Shown here: positions 18,543 through 28,157 of the stretch, in pieces | Layout of the letters: each line of letters begins with the position of its first letter | How positions within the stretch are numbered: position 1 is the first letter of the stretch | DNA from: an uncultured Bacteroidales bacterium | GTDB taxonomy: Bacteria; Bacteroidota; Bacteroidia; Bacteroidales; Paludibacteraceae | Length of the DNA: 64,000 nucleotides | Assembly (NCBI GenBank): GCA_934725535.1 | Contig: CAKVBV010000002.1 | Coordinates: 1-64,000 of the forward strand | Reading direction: 5' to 3' | The notes under the pieces: generated by a model | Database searches by the model: none | Told to the model about the DNA's origin: nothing | What the model saw: only the letters and a program-made list of their open reading frames with translations | Made by a program: the position numbers and the translations under genes

Positions 18543-19367
18543 TTACATAGCCACCATTTCTATATTCTCAACCGCTTCCGCCCATAAGAAAGAGGCAAAG
18601 GCTCCCACTACACCGGAAAGAAGAACACCCACTCCAGTACTTGCAGCACCTGCACCTGCCAAAACATCCACGACATTGCATCTCAACGTTTTTAGATTTT
18701 CTGCTCTATCCTCATTCTGTGCTGTGCTATCATTTACGGTATAGAACTCTCCATTTTCATAATAATACTCTGTCCAATAGTCGTATGAGGCATCTGCTAT
18801 GTAATAAAAACTTTGCACATAAGGCAGATACTCATCTGAATAATAAGCACCTGCCGTATTTCCCTCCAAGATTTCTATTTGTTCAATAAAATCTTCCCTT
18901 TGTCCATATTCAAAATCCAGATTATTGACAAGAGCGTGAAGTTCATCTCGAAATTCCTCCTCGCACTCATAGGTTGAAATGAGTTGATGCAAGGCACTTC
19001 TCACACCGTCATATTGTAAACACTGAACATAAAAAGAAAACATAGTATTCCACAATGATGATATTTCTTCATCGGAAAGAGAATTCCCCAACGACATACA
19101 TTTCTCATCTACTAAGTTTATCCAAAAGGTAAATGCTTCATTAAAATCAAAATCTGATGTAGGAAATGCGTCCATCAACATCTGTAATGCCTCATTGTGT
19201 TCACTGCCGACATTGGAAATATCAGTATATACATCTGCACTGCCATTTACAAGCGCGATATCTGCAGCACAATTGTATGTACTTTCATCATCCTCTTTGA
19301 AAGAATTGAACGACGAACATGCTGCAAACGAGCATCCTAATAGTAATAGAACAAGAACTTTTTTCAT
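18543..19367 (-). CDS. Exported lipoprotein with Gly-rich hydrophobic C-terminus, unknown function
   Basis: 274 residues. Lipoprotein signal MKKVLVLLLLGCSFAACSS with lipobox FAAC (Cys 17). The middle is acidic and helical with no recognised domain. The C-terminal 45 residues contain VDVLAGAGAASTGVGVLLSGVVGAFASF, a Gly/Ala-rich membrane-active-looking segment like those of small bacteriocins and of some exported Bacteroidetes proteins. Base composition is more AT-rich than the flanking housekeeping genes, suggesting transfer. It is followed directly by a small membrane protein. The function is unknown. Confidence 0.75.
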   Translation of the reverse strand: MKKVLVLLLLGCSFAACSSFNSFKEDDESTYNCAADIALVNGSADVYTDISNVGSEHNEALQMLMDAFPTSDFDFNEAFTFWINLVDEKCMSLGNSLSDEEISSLWNTMFSFYVQCLQYDGVRSALHQLISTYECEEEFRDELHALVNNLDFEYGQREDFIEQIEILEGNTAGAYYSDEYLPYVQSFYYIADASYDYWTEYYYENGEFYTVNDSTAQNEDRAENLKTLRCNVVDVLAGAGAASTGVGVLLSGVVGAFASFLWAEAVENIEMVAM

Positions 19368-19414
19368 AATGATTTTTATTTAGAGTTAAACTTATTATTA
19401 ATTAGACATACGCC

Positions 19415-19825
19415 TTATTGTACGCTAAATTCTCCGCCGATGGCATCGTTATCACGAATGAGAATGATATAGAGCATATACTCGCCCTTCTGCCAACCCG
19501 AGACCGGAATGCGAATCATGTCATCTGCCATTACGTGCTCCATGGTGTTATACATAACTACACCCATAGCGTTAACAATGACTACTTGTATATCCCCCAC
19601 ATTCTCCATGGCGGTTACTACAACCTCATTCTCGGTCTGCTCCGCCTCAAAAGGCAGCAACTCGTTATTTGTGGATAATGGTCGTATGCCGGGTTCTATT
19701 ATAAGCCATGGAATATCAATGGACGGTATGGGATATAGCGGTATCAATTCCCACAAAGATTGAGCATAGTTGGCACCTGCTATGCCAACTAACAAAAGAA
19801 TCAACGAAATCACTTTTTTCTTCAT
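19415..19825 (-). CDS. DUF3244-like secreted protein
   Basis: 136 residues with a signal peptide (MKKKVISLILLLVGIAGANYAQ) and an all-beta C-terminal half (NEVVVTAMENVGDIQVVIVNAMGVVMYN, then IRIPVSGWQKGEYMLYIILIRDNDAIGGEFSV). This Ig-like pattern with GxYxLxI near the end fits DUF3244 proteins of Bacteroidales, which are commonly encoded beside TPR-HTH regulators. It is divergent from such a gene here and the two promoters overlap. Function unknown; it may be a secreted structural or signalling partner of the regulator. Confidence 0.7.
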   Translation of the reverse strand: MKKKVISLILLLVGIAGANYAQSLWELIPLYPIPSIDIPWLIIEPGIRPLSTNNELLPFEAEQTENEVVVTAMENVGDIQVVIVNAMGVVMYNTMEHVMADDMIRIPVSGWQKGEYMLYIILIRDNDAIGGEFSVQ

Positions 19826-19851
19826 ACTTGTATATTTTTATGGTTTATAAC

Positions 19852-19882
19852 TTGCATACCCGACTCTTTCTTTGTACTTTTG
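19852..19882 (+). promoter_or_regulatory. Promoter of TPR-HTH gene
   Basis: TTG (19852-19854), a 20-base spacer and TACTTTTG (19875-19882). It lies next to the opposing -7 box at 19889, so the two divergent genes share a control region. Confidence 0.65.
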
Positions 19883-19888
19883 TCGCTG

Positions 19889-19919
19889 CAAAGGTAATTC
19901 CTTTTTCTATAACCGCCAA
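19889..19919 (-). promoter_or_regulatory. Promoter of DUF3244 gene
   Basis: Minus-strand TTG (19917-19919), a 20-base spacer and TACCTTTG (19889-19896). The -7 boxes of the divergent pair are only six bases apart and their transcripts would overlap at the 5' ends. Confidence 0.65.
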
Positions 19920-19969
19920 GAAATCGGGCTTACTATGACTTACTACCCCGCATAAATAACGAAACTGAC

Positions 19970-21838
19970 ATGTCTAACTCATTGATTATCAATATACTTT
20001 TTTTGCATTTTGGAGCAAAAAATACAAATTCTTACTACCCCCTTCACCGACTTGCACTTGTGTGTATAATTGCTTGTTTATCAGCCGCTTGTAGCAATCA
20101 CCAGCAACCCGTTACCCCCGCTATTTTGGAGGCTGAAGGTCTCATCTGGGCGGATTCGGACAGCGCAAGACACGTTTTGGAGCAAATTTCGTATGATTCT
20201 TTGTCTCAAAACGAGCAAATGTATTGGCAATTATTGCACCAACATACTGCCATTCGATTAGGTTATCCTGTATCGCCCGACTCTATAATGAACCAAGTGG
20301 TAGGGTATTTTGCCACGCATAGCAACAAGAAGTATCTTGGTGAAGCCCTCTATGTACAAGGAGTGGAATACTATCTCCTGAATCAATATAACGATGCCAT
20401 ATTATGTCTCAAGCGGGCAGAAGACTATATCGCGGCATTGGATACCGCAGAACCATACATAGGAATGATTTACTATATGCAGGGGAGCGTAATGGATGAG
20501 GGGGAGAATCTGTACTACATTGCCAAAGATTGCTATATCAAAGCATTGCCTTACTTCCAACTATTGCCCGACCAAAGGCGGTTGGCGTGTTGCTATCGCG
20601 ATATTGCACGCACATTGGACCATGCCCAAGACAGTACCGCTATTTTCTACTATGATACTGCTCTCCATATCGCGCAGACAAACAGGGACACGGCATTGTA
20701 TATGGATATTCTCATGCAGCGGGTGTCCTTTGGTCAGCAATTCGATTCGGTACGTTTATACGAACTCTGCAAATTTGATATTGACTCCTTGCAACATACC
20801 AACTATGCATCGTATGTGGCAGAATATCTTATTGAGCGCAACCGCCTGTCAGAGGCTGCCGCTTATCTTGCTTTGGCATCCGAAGACACCGTCAAATCAG
20901 ACGGGCGTGCAGAACGTTACCATTATCTGCATAGTTTGCTTGATGCCAAAATGGGACATACGGCAGATGCTTACGATGAGTTGCAGCAAGTCTATCTCAA
21001 TCAGTCTGCACAGATAGCCGAAGATGCCAAGGTGCGGACATTCGCCATAGCGCGCCACTACGACCTTGAGCGCGAACAGGAGAAATCACTGCGTCTCACG
21101 ATTCGGCAGCAGAAACTATGGATTGTGACAGGTAGTATCATTGCGGCACTGGTTATCATTATTCTCCTGTCTGCTTTTATCATCAAGATGCACCGCAACG
21201 AGGAACAGCAGATGCGCCAAAAACAAGGGATAATGCGCCTTAAGCACGAAGAAGAGCGGGCGCGCTTGGAGCAGGAGAATGAGCGGCAACGTCTTCGTGC
21301 AGAAATGGCACAAGCCAAAACTGCACAACTTCATGCCCAACTCAATACCACAAGCCAATTCCTCCACCGCATATTGGCAGAGCGTATCGAACTCGCAAAA
21401 CATGTCAATCAAACCCAAAAGCCACACGACAAACCTGTCGCACCTGTGCTCCAAGCGTATGCCGACCGCTATTCGTTTGCCGACAATGCCAACTGGCAGG
21501 CCTTTCTGCAAGAGTTCAATCTAGCGTATGGCGATTTCATTCCCTATATCCACGAGCATTACCCCACACTATCCGAAAGTGATATACAGTACATTATCTT
21601 GGCTACACTCGGTTTCGACAACAGCGACATCGCTTTTGTCCTTGACCGTTCTACCCGAACTATCTGGAACCGTCGCAACACCATGTGCAAACGCCTCGGC
21701 GATGCCCGCCTGTCATTGGACAAGTGGATAACCCGCCTCCGCGACGACTACGTCTTCTACCGCTCCACTCGGGAAGAAACCTCTGAAACCATCGCAGAAT
21801 CCGCCCCCACACAGGCTAATACAAAGGTCAATCCCTAA
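19970..21838 (+). CDS. Membrane-anchored TPR protein with C-terminal helix-turn-helix
   Basis: 622 residues. The N-terminus has a lipoprotein-like signal (LHRLALVCIIACLSAACSNHQ), but it begins about 27 residues after the first Met, so the true start may be internal. TPR-like helical repeats span about 65-360. A single TM (LWIVTGSIIAALVIIILLSAFII) lies near 385-407. A charged coiled coil (about 415-465) follows. The cytoplasmic end carries a HTH-like segment (LSESDIQYIILATLGFDNSDIAFVLDRSTRTIWNRRNTMCKRLG). This is the layout of Bacteroidales one-protein sensors that join periplasmic TPRs to a LuxR-type DNA-binding end. It is divergent from the DUF3244 gene. Confidence 0.78.
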   Translation: MSNSLIINILFLHFGAKNTNSYYPLHRLALVCIIACLSAACSNHQQPVTPAILEAEGLIWADSDSARHVLEQISYDSLSQNEQMYWQLLHQHTAIRLGYPVSPDSIMNQVVGYFATHSNKKYLGEALYVQGVEYYLLNQYNDAILCLKRAEDYIAALDTAEPYIGMIYYMQGSVMDEGENLYYIAKDCYIKALPYFQLLPDQRRLACCYRDIARTLDHAQDSTAIFYYDTALHIAQTNRDTALYMDILMQRVSFGQQFDSVRLYELCKFDIDSLQHTNYASYVAEYLIERNRLSEAAAYLALASEDTVKSDGRAERYHYLHSLLDAKMGHTADAYDELQQVYLNQSAQIAEDAKVRTFAIARHYDLEREQEKSLRLTIRQQKLWIVTGSIIAALVIIILLSAFIIKMHRNEEQQMRQKQGIMRLKHEEERARLEQENERQRLRAEMAQAKTAQLHAQLNTTSQFLHRILAERIELAKHVNQTQKPHDKPVAPVLQAYADRYSFADNANWQAFLQEFNLAYGDFIPYIHEHYPTLSESDIQYIILATLGFDNSDIAFVLDRSTRTIWNRRNTMCKRLGDARLSLDKWITRLRDDYVFYRSTREETSETIAESAPTQANTKVNP

Positions 21839-22243
21839 GAATCTGTGATTGCCATAAAATCCACTTCAGTTACCTTGTTATATTACGAATGACCAGTTTG
21901 CAAGAGCGGATAAGAGTGAGTACTCTGCTAAACATAGGGGAGTTATTGTTCTGGGGTAGTGGCGTTTAGTCCATGCAAATCAATACGGTATGTAATAGAG
22001 TCGGGAGCGGAGGTGCGTTGCAAGAACATAACATCAGCGGGAGTGCCTTAGTGTATGTTTGGTAGTGGTTGGCTATTATACCATCTAACTTTCTGTTAAT
22101 CATTTATATATAAGAAATTTATCCGTTTTTTTCCGATATTCTAACGGCTACTTTGTCCGTTTTTTCCAAAAAAGACGGTGCAAAATTTGACGCACTGCTG
22201 TGGAGCAGTTGTTGCATATTGTTGACTTGAGAGAAGAGTAACA
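21839..22243. other. Intergenic region, possible decayed coding remnant
   Basis: About 400 bases with no intact gene. The minus strand between 22047 and 21943 stays open for 34 codons and reads as plausible protein (DVMFLQRTSAPDSITYRID, ending NATTPEQ), but it lacks a proper start and is closed upstream by a stop. It may be the tail of a lost gene. A T-rich tract lies at 22081-22175. Confidence 0.25.
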
Positions 22244-22428
22244 GAAACTACCAAATCGCGCCAATAAGTGACAGAAAGTAACAGAAAGTACCGGAAAGTA
22301 CCGGAAACGCTCAATGCCCTCCGAAGATGTAGTACCTTTGCATCGTGATTCAAGGTGTTGAATCCGGTAGGCTGCAGACGTAAGCAGCCCGTGATCTTTG
22401 ACGTACGAAATACTGCCCGAGAGGGTGG
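22244..22428 (+). repeat. Promoter-bearing leader-like repeat, copy 1
   Basis: About 185 bp, closely similar to 55664-55839. It begins with four 10-bp units (GTGACAGAAA, GTAACAGAAA and two of GTACCGGAAA), then has a -7 box TACCTTTG (22333-22340). Two perfect hairpins follow: GATTCAA/TTGAATC (22347-22364) and GGCTGC/GCAGCC (22370-22389). The conserved end is CCCGAGAGGGTGG. A hairpin terminator lies at 22455, so a short RNA of roughly 150 bases could be made. No coding sequence follows in either copy. Confidence 0.7.
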
Positions 22429-22454
22429 TCTGTCAGCATCGGCAGGTATAGCAA

Positions 22455-22492
22455 AAGAGACTGCCTGACTTCGCTCAATCAGGTAGTCTCTT
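22455..22492 (-). terminator. Terminator of glgP (and of the leader-like repeat)
   Basis: AAGAGACTGCCTGA (22455-22468) pairs with TCAGGTAGTCTCTT (22479-22492) with one mismatch. The plus-strand AAAA just to the left gives a T-run on the minus strand after glgP, whose stop is at 22541. Confidence 0.75.
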
Positions 22493-22540
22493 ACAATCTA
22501 CGCTATGCACTCTTGTCGGGTGCATAACTTTTTATGCTGA

Positions 22541-25102
22541 TTACAACCAGCGGACGTAGCAGAAGTCCATGCGGTGGGGGAGGAGCGGGTGCGTGGGGAA
22601 CATACGCAAGCCGAACTTCATGCCTCCGGCATAGTCCAACTGATACATGGTCTCGAAGAAGAGATGAGACCCCTCGCTCTTGACAAGGTTGAGCGGCTCC
22701 ACTTCGTAGAGTTTGTCGTTGTTGTGGGTGGAAGTACGAACAGCCACCAGTTCGATGCCGATACCCTTGTCGTTGAGGTTGTGTGTGTCAATCTCCACAG
22801 CCACCTTGCACTTGCTGCCGACATTGATAGCCGCGTCCGTCTCATTGAGTGTGGAGTGGACAACCTCTATCTCGTCCCAGTGCGCCACCATGTTCTCCTT
22901 CCATGCGGTAATCTCCTTCGCCTGCTTGTAGTTGTCGGCGCAGAGGAGTGCATGCCGCTTGGCCAGTTTGTTGTAGAAGCGTGCGAAATAGTCGTCCATC
23001 ATGCGCTTGGTGGTGAAGTGAGGCGTGATTTTGGTGACGCTGTTCTTGATGGTCTGTATCCACTCGGGCGAGTAGCCGCGGGAGTTCTTGGCATAGTACA
23101 TAGGAATGATTTCCTCCTCCAGCATCTGGTAGATGGTGGCAGCGTCCAACTGGTCCTGATGGGCTTGGTTCTCGTAGGTGCGCTTGTCGGTGAGAGCCCA
23201 GCCTGCTCCGGGTACATATCCCTCAAGCCACCAGCCATCCAAGACGGAGAAGTTGAGAACGCCGTTCATCTGTGCTTTCTCGCCACTGGTACCACTTGCC
23301 TCCAAGGGGCGTGTAGGCGTGTTGAGCCAGATGTCCACACCCGAGATGAGCCGCTTCGCCAGACGCATATCATAGTTCTCGAGGAAGATGATTTTCCCGA
23401 GGAACTGCGGCATACGGCTGATTTCGATGATACGTTTGATAAGCCCTTGTCCTGCACCGTCTGCGGGGTGTGCCTTGCCGGTGAAGAGGAACTGTACGGG
23501 ACGGTCGGGATTGTTGACCAGTTTGTCAAGGCGTTCCAAGTCGGTGAATAGCAGATAGGCACGTTTGTAGGTGGCAAAGCGTCGTCCGAAGCCGATGATG
23601 AGGTTGTTGGGGTTCATCTCGTTGAGTGCGCGGACGATACGTGCGGGGTCGCCTTGGGTCTTCATCCAGTCCTCGCGGAACTGCTCTTTGATATAGTCAA
23701 TGAGTTTCGTCTTGAGGTTCATGCGCGTGTTCCATATCGTCTCTTCGGGCAGATCGTTGTACGCTTTCCACATATCGGGGTTGGACTGGTCTGTGTACCA
23801 GTCTATGGGGAATGTCTTGAAGTACAGGGCTTTCCATTCGCTGGCTGCCCAAGTGGGCATGTGTACGCCGTTGGTGACATAGCCGACGTGTAACTCTTCG
23901 GGGAAGTAGCCCGGCCATACGGGGGCGAACATCTTGCGGCTGACTTCGCCGTGCAGTTTGCTGACACCGTTAGCCTCTTGGCAGGTGTTGAGGGCAAAGA
24001 CGGACATGGAGAACTTCTCGGTGTTGTCGTCGGGGTTCTGGCGTCCCATACCGATAAGGTCGTGCCACTCGATGCCCAGGCGTGCGGGGAAGGAACTCAT
24101 GTACTTGTAGAAGAGCCCCTCTTCGAAATAGTCGTGTCCGGCAGGCACGGGGGTATGGCAGGTGTAGAGTCCGCTGGCGCGTACCACTTCGAGAGCCTGT
24201 TGGAAAGTGAGGTGCTCGCCTTCGACGAGGTCGAGGAGGCGTTGCAAGCCCATAAAGGCAGCATGCCCTTCGTTGCAGTGGTAGATGTCCTTTTTGATGC
24301 CCAACTTGTTGAGGGCAATGATGCCACCCATGCCGAGGAGTATCTCCTGCTTGATGCGGTTCTCCCAGTCGCCTCCGTAGAGTTGGTGGGTGATTTGGCG
24401 GTCCCACTCGGAGTTCATCTCGTTGTCGGTGTCCAACAGATAGAGGTTGATACGCCCGACTGCCACCTTCCAGAGGTACGCCTTGACGGTACGGTCGGGG
24501 TAAGGTACCTCGATGACCATGGGTGTGCCGTCGGCGTTATATACCTGAGTAATAGGAAGATTGGAGAAGTTCTGCGCCTCGTAGTTGGCAATCTGCTGCC
24601 CCTCCGGCGAGAGGGTCTGGGTGAAATAGCCGTAGCGGTAGAGGAACCCGATGGCAGTCATGTCCACGTTGCAGTCGGAAGCCTCTTTGAGGTAGTCTCC
24701 GGCTAGGATACCGAGTCCGCCCGAGTAGATTTTGAGGATATGGGAGAGCCCGTATTCCATGGAGAAGTAGGCGATACTTGGTCGCGTGGTGTCCTTGGGG
24801 GCATCCATATAGTCGCGGAAATCGGAGTAGGTCTTGTCGAGTTGCGCCATGAACTGCTTGTCCTTGCTGAGTTCGACCATACGCTCGTAACTGATGATGT
24901 TCAGCAGTACGATAGGGTTGGATTTGGCGCGATGCCACGCGTCGTTGTCAATGTATCGGAAGATGTTTTTTGCGTCCGAGTTCCACACCCACCAGAGGTT
25001 GTAGGCAATCTCTTGGAGTTTGTTGAGGTTCGCAGGGAGGTTGGCATGTACCGTGACCTCCGTCCAATTGGGTTGATTGGTGTTGCTAACACGTATTACC
25101 AT
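22541..25102 (-). CDS. glgP: Alpha-glucan phosphorylase, short form
   Basis: Phosphorolysis of glycogen or maltodextrin to glucose 1-phosphate. 853 residues, of the actinobacterial/archaeal-like TIGR02094 type. It has an N-terminal DUF3417-like region ([27 protein letters not shown]), [32 protein letters not shown], and [14 protein letters not shown]. The PLP-lysine region is [25 protein letters not shown], where GEKAQMNG carries the Lys. The C-terminal 130 residues are a small beta domain. It is monocistronic, with its own promoter and terminator. The gene is cytoplasmic and fits a glycogen-storing gut anaerobe. Confidence 0.95.
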   Translation of the reverse strand: MVIRVSNTNQPNWTEVTVHANLPANLNKLQEIAYNLWWVWNSDAKNIFRYIDNDAWHRAKSNPIVLLNIISYERMVELSKDKQFMAQLDKTYSDFRDYMDAPKDTTRPSIAYFSMEYGLSHILKIYSGGLGILAGDYLKEASDCNVDMTAIGFLYRYGYFTQTLSPEGQQIANYEAQNFSNLPITQVYNADGTPMVIEVPYPDRTVKAYLWKVAVGRINLYLLDTDNEMNSEWDRQITHQLYGGDWENRIKQEILLGMGGIIALNKLGIKKDIYHCNEGHAAFMGLQRLLDLVEGEHLTFQQALEVVRASGLYTCHTPVPAGHDYFEEGLFYKYMSSFPARLGIEWHDLIGMGRQNPDDNTEKFSMSVFALNTCQEANGVSKLHGEVSRKMFAPVWPGYFPEELHVGYVTNGVHMPTWAASEWKALYFKTFPIDWYTDQSNPDMWKAYNDLPEETIWNTRMNLKTKLIDYIKEQFREDWMKTQGDPARIVRALNEMNPNNLIIGFGRRFATYKRAYLLFTDLERLDKLVNNPDRPVQFLFTGKAHPADGAGQGLIKRIIEISRMPQFLGKIIFLENYDMRLAKRLISGVDIWLNTPTRPLEASGTSGEKAQMNGVLNFSVLDGWWLEGYVPGAGWALTDKRTYENQAHQDQLDAATIYQMLEEEIIPMYYAKNSRGYSPEWIQTIKNSVTKITPHFTTKRMMDDYFARFYNKLAKRHALLCADNYKQAKEITAWKENMVAHWDEIEVVHSTLNETDAAINVGSKCKVAVEIDTHNLNDKGIGIELVAVRTSTHNNDKLYEVEPLNLVKSEGSHLFFETMYQLDYAGGMKFGLRMFPTHPLLPHRMDFCYVRWL

Positions 25103-25170
25103 GTCTGAAATCTTTTTTGTATATGTAAAAACTATTTGTACCTATGCGGGCATTCCGCCCAAAAATCGCG

Positions 25171-25201
25171 CAAAGATAGTGAAAAAAGCGGAGATGGCAA
25201 A
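25171..25201 (-). promoter_or_regulatory. Promoter of glgP
   Basis: Minus-strand TTTG (complement of CAAA, 25198-25201), a 19-base spacer and TATCTTTG (25171-25178), about 70 bases before the ATG. Confidence 0.7.
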
Positions 25202-25334
25202 ACGATTGTCTGCGAAAAGGTAGAATAAGTACTGCTAACGTTTTCGCAAACGGGGTTGGATACGATTGCAGAGCGGTTTGTAAGATTAAATACACGATGC
25301 GGAAAAGTTTTGATATGGTACTTATATCCTCACG

Positions 25335-25412
25335 ATATTGTCGGCTTAATCACATACTAATATCATACTAATCACATACTAATCACATACTAATCTCATA
25401 GTCTTAACCCGA
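25335..25412. repeat. 11-bp tandem array with conserved flanks, 5 units
   Basis: Units at 25349-25403: ATCACATACTA, ATATCATACTA, ATCACATACTA, ATCACATACTA and ATCTCATAGTC. The left flank CGATATTGTCGGCTTA and right flank TTAACCCGA also occur at 46758-46837, so the whole block of about 75 bp is a dispersed element. Between glgP and the endonuclease gene. Confidence 0.85.
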
Positions 25413-25439
25413 TGATGAAAGGGTGAAAAAAGGATATGA

Positions 25440-25471
25440 TTTGCGTATCTTGTTTATTTGTTGTAACTTTG
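25440..25471 (+). promoter_or_regulatory. Promoter of secreted endonuclease
   Basis: TTTG (25440-25443), a 20-base spacer and TAACTTTG (25464-25471), about 60 bases upstream of the ATG. Confidence 0.75.
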
Positions 25472-25529
25472 CAAGCAGTATTGAATGTGATTTGAATCAA
25501 ATATAACAACTCTAAAAAATAACATTATT

Positions 25530-27344
25530 ATGAGAAAACTTTTCCTCTCATTGCTTGTGGTGTGCTTGGTTGCACCGCTTTGGGCGCAAGATACGCCTAC
25601 AGAAACCTACAAGATGGACTTTACTGCCGGTCAGGGCGATTGGACGATTGACAACGTAACCCTTGATGGTCTGTCGTGGGTTTGGCAGCACAGCACGCAT
25701 AATGGCAACAGTTATATGAAAGCAAGTGCATACGTCAGTGGTACTCCTCATGCTGCTGAATCGTGGCTTATCTCACCTACGATTGACTTGTCGGCGGCAG
25801 GGACGGTTACACTGTCGGTGCGTCATGCTATGAATTATGGTACAAACGGCATGTATGTCCGCATGACAGCAGACGGTAAGGATTGGAAGGATGTGTCGGT
25901 CAGCCCTACGCCATCGGGCAACTCGTGGACGTTTGTTACAAGCACGGCTGATGTGTCTGCTTTTGCGGGTGAGACGAAAGTGCAGATAGCGTTTGTCTAT
26001 ACCAGTACATCCGCTGCTGCCCCTCAGTGGGAGGTGCAATGGGTGTCTCTTACCACAACGGGAAAGCCAGTAGAGCAACCCTGCCGCTATGAGGGGCTTG
26101 AAGGGTATTCCTCGACCGAACTGTTGCAACGGCTTCATACGGCAATAGCGGAGCATACGACATTGTCTTATGACAATATCCGTGCAGACCGCGCAAAAGT
26201 GGATATATTGGACGATGGGACGATAGACGACATCTATGCAGGGTGCTCTTTCTATCCTTCGGACTATTGCCATAATGTTACAGATGTGCCAGACTGCTCC
26301 TGCTATAACCGCGAGCATAGTCTGCCCAAGTCATGGTGGGGCGGTTCGGAAAGCGAGCCGATGTACACTGACCTTCATCATGTGATTCCTACGGATTATA
26401 ATGCCAACACGAAGCGTTCCGCATGGGTGTATGATGAGGTGAATAGTGCCACATGGACGAATGGTTTCGGTTCCAAACTCGGTACCAGCAAGACTTGGGG
26501 AGACAGAGAGACAGCCTTTGAGCCTGTGAACGAATACAAAGGGGACATTGCCCGCACCTATTTCTATATGCTTACCTGCTATTTGGACAAGAATTTCAAG
26601 CAGGGTGGAAAGGGTTATCGCTATTTTACTTACAATAATTCCACGGCAGGATTTACGACTACAGCACTCAACCTGTTGCTCAAGTGGCATCGTCAAGACC
26701 CTGTGTCGGAGCGTGAGATAGCCCGCAATGAGAAAGTGGCAAAGAAACAAGGCAACCGCAACCCGTTTGTGGACGATCCGAACTTGGCAGAATATATCTG
26801 GGGAACGATGAAAGGCAAAGGATATGAATGTAATGGTGAGGTGGAGAAGCCCGATAGTACTGTAGTGGAAGGCTCTATCACGTGTGCTGAGGCGCGGTCG
26901 TTGGCATTGGCTCTTGCCAATCAGGGTCAGAGTTCGGACGAATATATTGTGGTCGGCTATGTAACCTCGGCAGAGAGTTATGACAATAGTTACCATAGCC
27001 AGTCGTATTGGATGGCAGATGAGCAGAATGGAGGTCGTGTGTTCTATGCGTTCCAATGCAAGCACCCCGATGAGGTAGTGAAAGTGGGGTATAAAGTGGC
27101 TATTACGGGCAACTTATTGAATTACAACGGCACGCCTGAGATGAAGCGGGGGCAGACACGTATCCTGTCGCGCGACACAAACAGTGCGACGGAGTATATC
27201 AGTCTGAAGGATGAGTTCGATGCCGCCGACACCCGTATCTACACCATCACGGGAATGGACGTAACATCGCAACGCGACAATTTGCCTACAGGTATCTATA
27301 TACTGAAGAGTCCGACTGCCACGAAGAAAGTGCTGGTGAAGTAA
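25530..27344 (+). CDS. Secreted multidomain endonuclease I with type IX sorting tail
   Basis: 604 residues. A signal peptide (MRKLFLSLLVVCLVAPLWAQ) is followed by a choice-of-anchor J/cleaved-adhesin-like beta domain (about 25-170). The endonuclease I (EndA/NucM) domain spans about 190-430, with CYNREHSLPKSWWGG and DLHHVIPTDYNANTKRS carrying the His/Asn metal-site motifs. An OB-like domain of the DUF6359 type follows (about 450-560: GSITCAEARSLALALA, VVGYVTS). The end (IYTITGMDVTSQRDNLPTG, then IYILK and a KKVLVK terminus) is a type A C-terminal sorting domain. It is predicted to be a cell-surface or released DNase for nucleic-acid scavenging. Confidence 0.9.
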   Translation: MRKLFLSLLVVCLVAPLWAQDTPTETYKMDFTAGQGDWTIDNVTLDGLSWVWQHSTHNGNSYMKASAYVSGTPHAAESWLISPTIDLSAAGTVTLSVRHAMNYGTNGMYVRMTADGKDWKDVSVSPTPSGNSWTFVTSTADVSAFAGETKVQIAFVYTSTSAAAPQWEVQWVSLTTTGKPVEQPCRYEGLEGYSSTELLQRLHTAIAEHTTLSYDNIRADRAKVDILDDGTIDDIYAGCSFYPSDYCHNVTDVPDCSCYNREHSLPKSWWGGSESEPMYTDLHHVIPTDYNANTKRSAWVYDEVNSATWTNGFGSKLGTSKTWGDRETAFEPVNEYKGDIARTYFYMLTCYLDKNFKQGGKGYRYFTYNNSTAGFTTTALNLLLKWHRQDPVSEREIARNEKVAKKQGNRNPFVDDPNLAEYIWGTMKGKGYECNGEVEKPDSTVVEGSITCAEARSLALALANQGQSSDEYIVVGYVTSAESYDNSYHSQSYWMADEQNGGRVFYAFQCKHPDEVVKVGYKVAITGNLLNYNGTPEMKRGQTRILSRDTNSATEYISLKDEFDAADTRIYTITGMDVTSQRDNLPTGIYILKSPTATKKVLVK

Positions 27345-27378
27345 GGTAAGGGGACGATGCGGGTGTTCTGCCACATAA

Positions 27379-27510
27379 GACGATGTGAGCCGATAAGGAG
27401 TTTTACTCAGCCCACAGGGCTTCGGGTTGCTACCGTACCTCTGTATAACGACGCGAGCCGCGTCGTCTCCCGGACATTGCATAGCCATACGGCTTGCACC
27501 AAAACTTGCA
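27379..27510. repeat. Composite palindrome repeat, full copy (about 130 bp)
   Basis: Runs from ACGATGTGAGCCGATAAGGA through the palindrome ACGACGCGAGCCGCGTCGT (27448-27466) to CATACGGCTTGCACCAAAAC. It matches 49276-49405 over its length. The promoter of tsaC overlaps its right end (TTG at 27506), so this copy supplies part of a functional promoter. Confidence 0.75.
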
Positions 27511-27536
27511 TAAATAGAAAAAATGTTGTAACTTTG
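27506..27536 (+). promoter_or_regulatory. Promoter of tsaC
   Basis: TTG (27506-27508), a 20-base spacer and TAACTTTG (27529-27536), 25 bases before the ATG. Confidence 0.7.
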
Positions 27537-27561
27537 CCGCCCATTTGCAAAAAGTAGCAGA

Positions 27562-28155
27562 ATGCTATATACAGACATACGTTACGACCGAGAAGACCTC
27601 CGTGAGGCAGTGCGTGTACTGCGTGCAGGCGGCGTGATACTATACCCCACAGATACCGTGTGGGGTATTGGTTGCGATGCGACCAATGAGACGGCTGTGC
27701 AGCGGATTTTTGAGATAAAGCACAGGGTTGACAGCAAATCAATGTTGGTATTGCTTGACGGTGCGGGGAAGTTGCAGGGGTATGTAGAGCGTGTGCCTGA
27801 GACGGCGTGGCTGCTGTTAGAGGCTGCGGAAGGCGGGAAGCCCATGACCATCATCTATCCTAAGGGCAAGAATCTGGCACACAACCTGTTGGCAGAAGAC
27901 GGCAGTGTGGGAATACGAATCACACAGGAGCCGTTTTCGAAGGCATTGTGCGAGCAACTGCATCGTCCGATAGTGTCCACATCGGCGAATATCAGCGGCG
28001 AACCTGCAGCGAGAGTGTTTGACGAGATTGCGCAGGAGATACGCAATGCAGTGGACTACGTATGTATGTATCGCCGCAACGACAAGACACCCCACCAGCC
28101 GTCGTCGATTGTGAAGATTGATGAGGCTGAACATATAACCATTATACGACAATAG
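27562..28155 (+). CDS. tsaC: L-threonylcarbamoyladenylate synthase
   Basis: Makes threonylcarbamoyl-AMP for t6A37 modification of ANN-decoding tRNAs. 197 residues, the short TsaC/YwlC type without the C-terminal Sua5 domain. Signature parts are GGVILYPTDTVWGIGCDATNETAVQRIFEIKHR, SKSMLVLLD, and HRPIVSTSANISGEPAARVFDEI. Two bases separate it from the sugar transferase gene, so it heads the tsaC-glycosyltransferase-xseB set. Confidence 0.94.
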   Translation: MLYTDIRYDREDLREAVRVLRAGGVILYPTDTVWGIGCDATNETAVQRIFEIKHRVDSKSMLVLLDGAGKLQGYVERVPETAWLLLEAAEGGKPMTIIYPKGKNLAHNLLAEDGSVGIRITQEPFSKALCEQLHRPIVSTSANISGEPAARVFDEIAQEIRNAVDYVCMYRRNDKTPHQPSSIVKIDEAEHITIIRQ

Positions 28156-28157
28156 CA

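Noticed and set aside
22141..22353. 70-codon minus-strand frame in the leader-like repeat
   Set aside because: The frame is broken differently in the copy at 55664, and the DNA shows RNA-type hairpins instead.
22333..22428. Cobalamin or other known riboswitch
   Set aside because: Conserved box sequences of the classes I know are absent and no metabolic gene follows.
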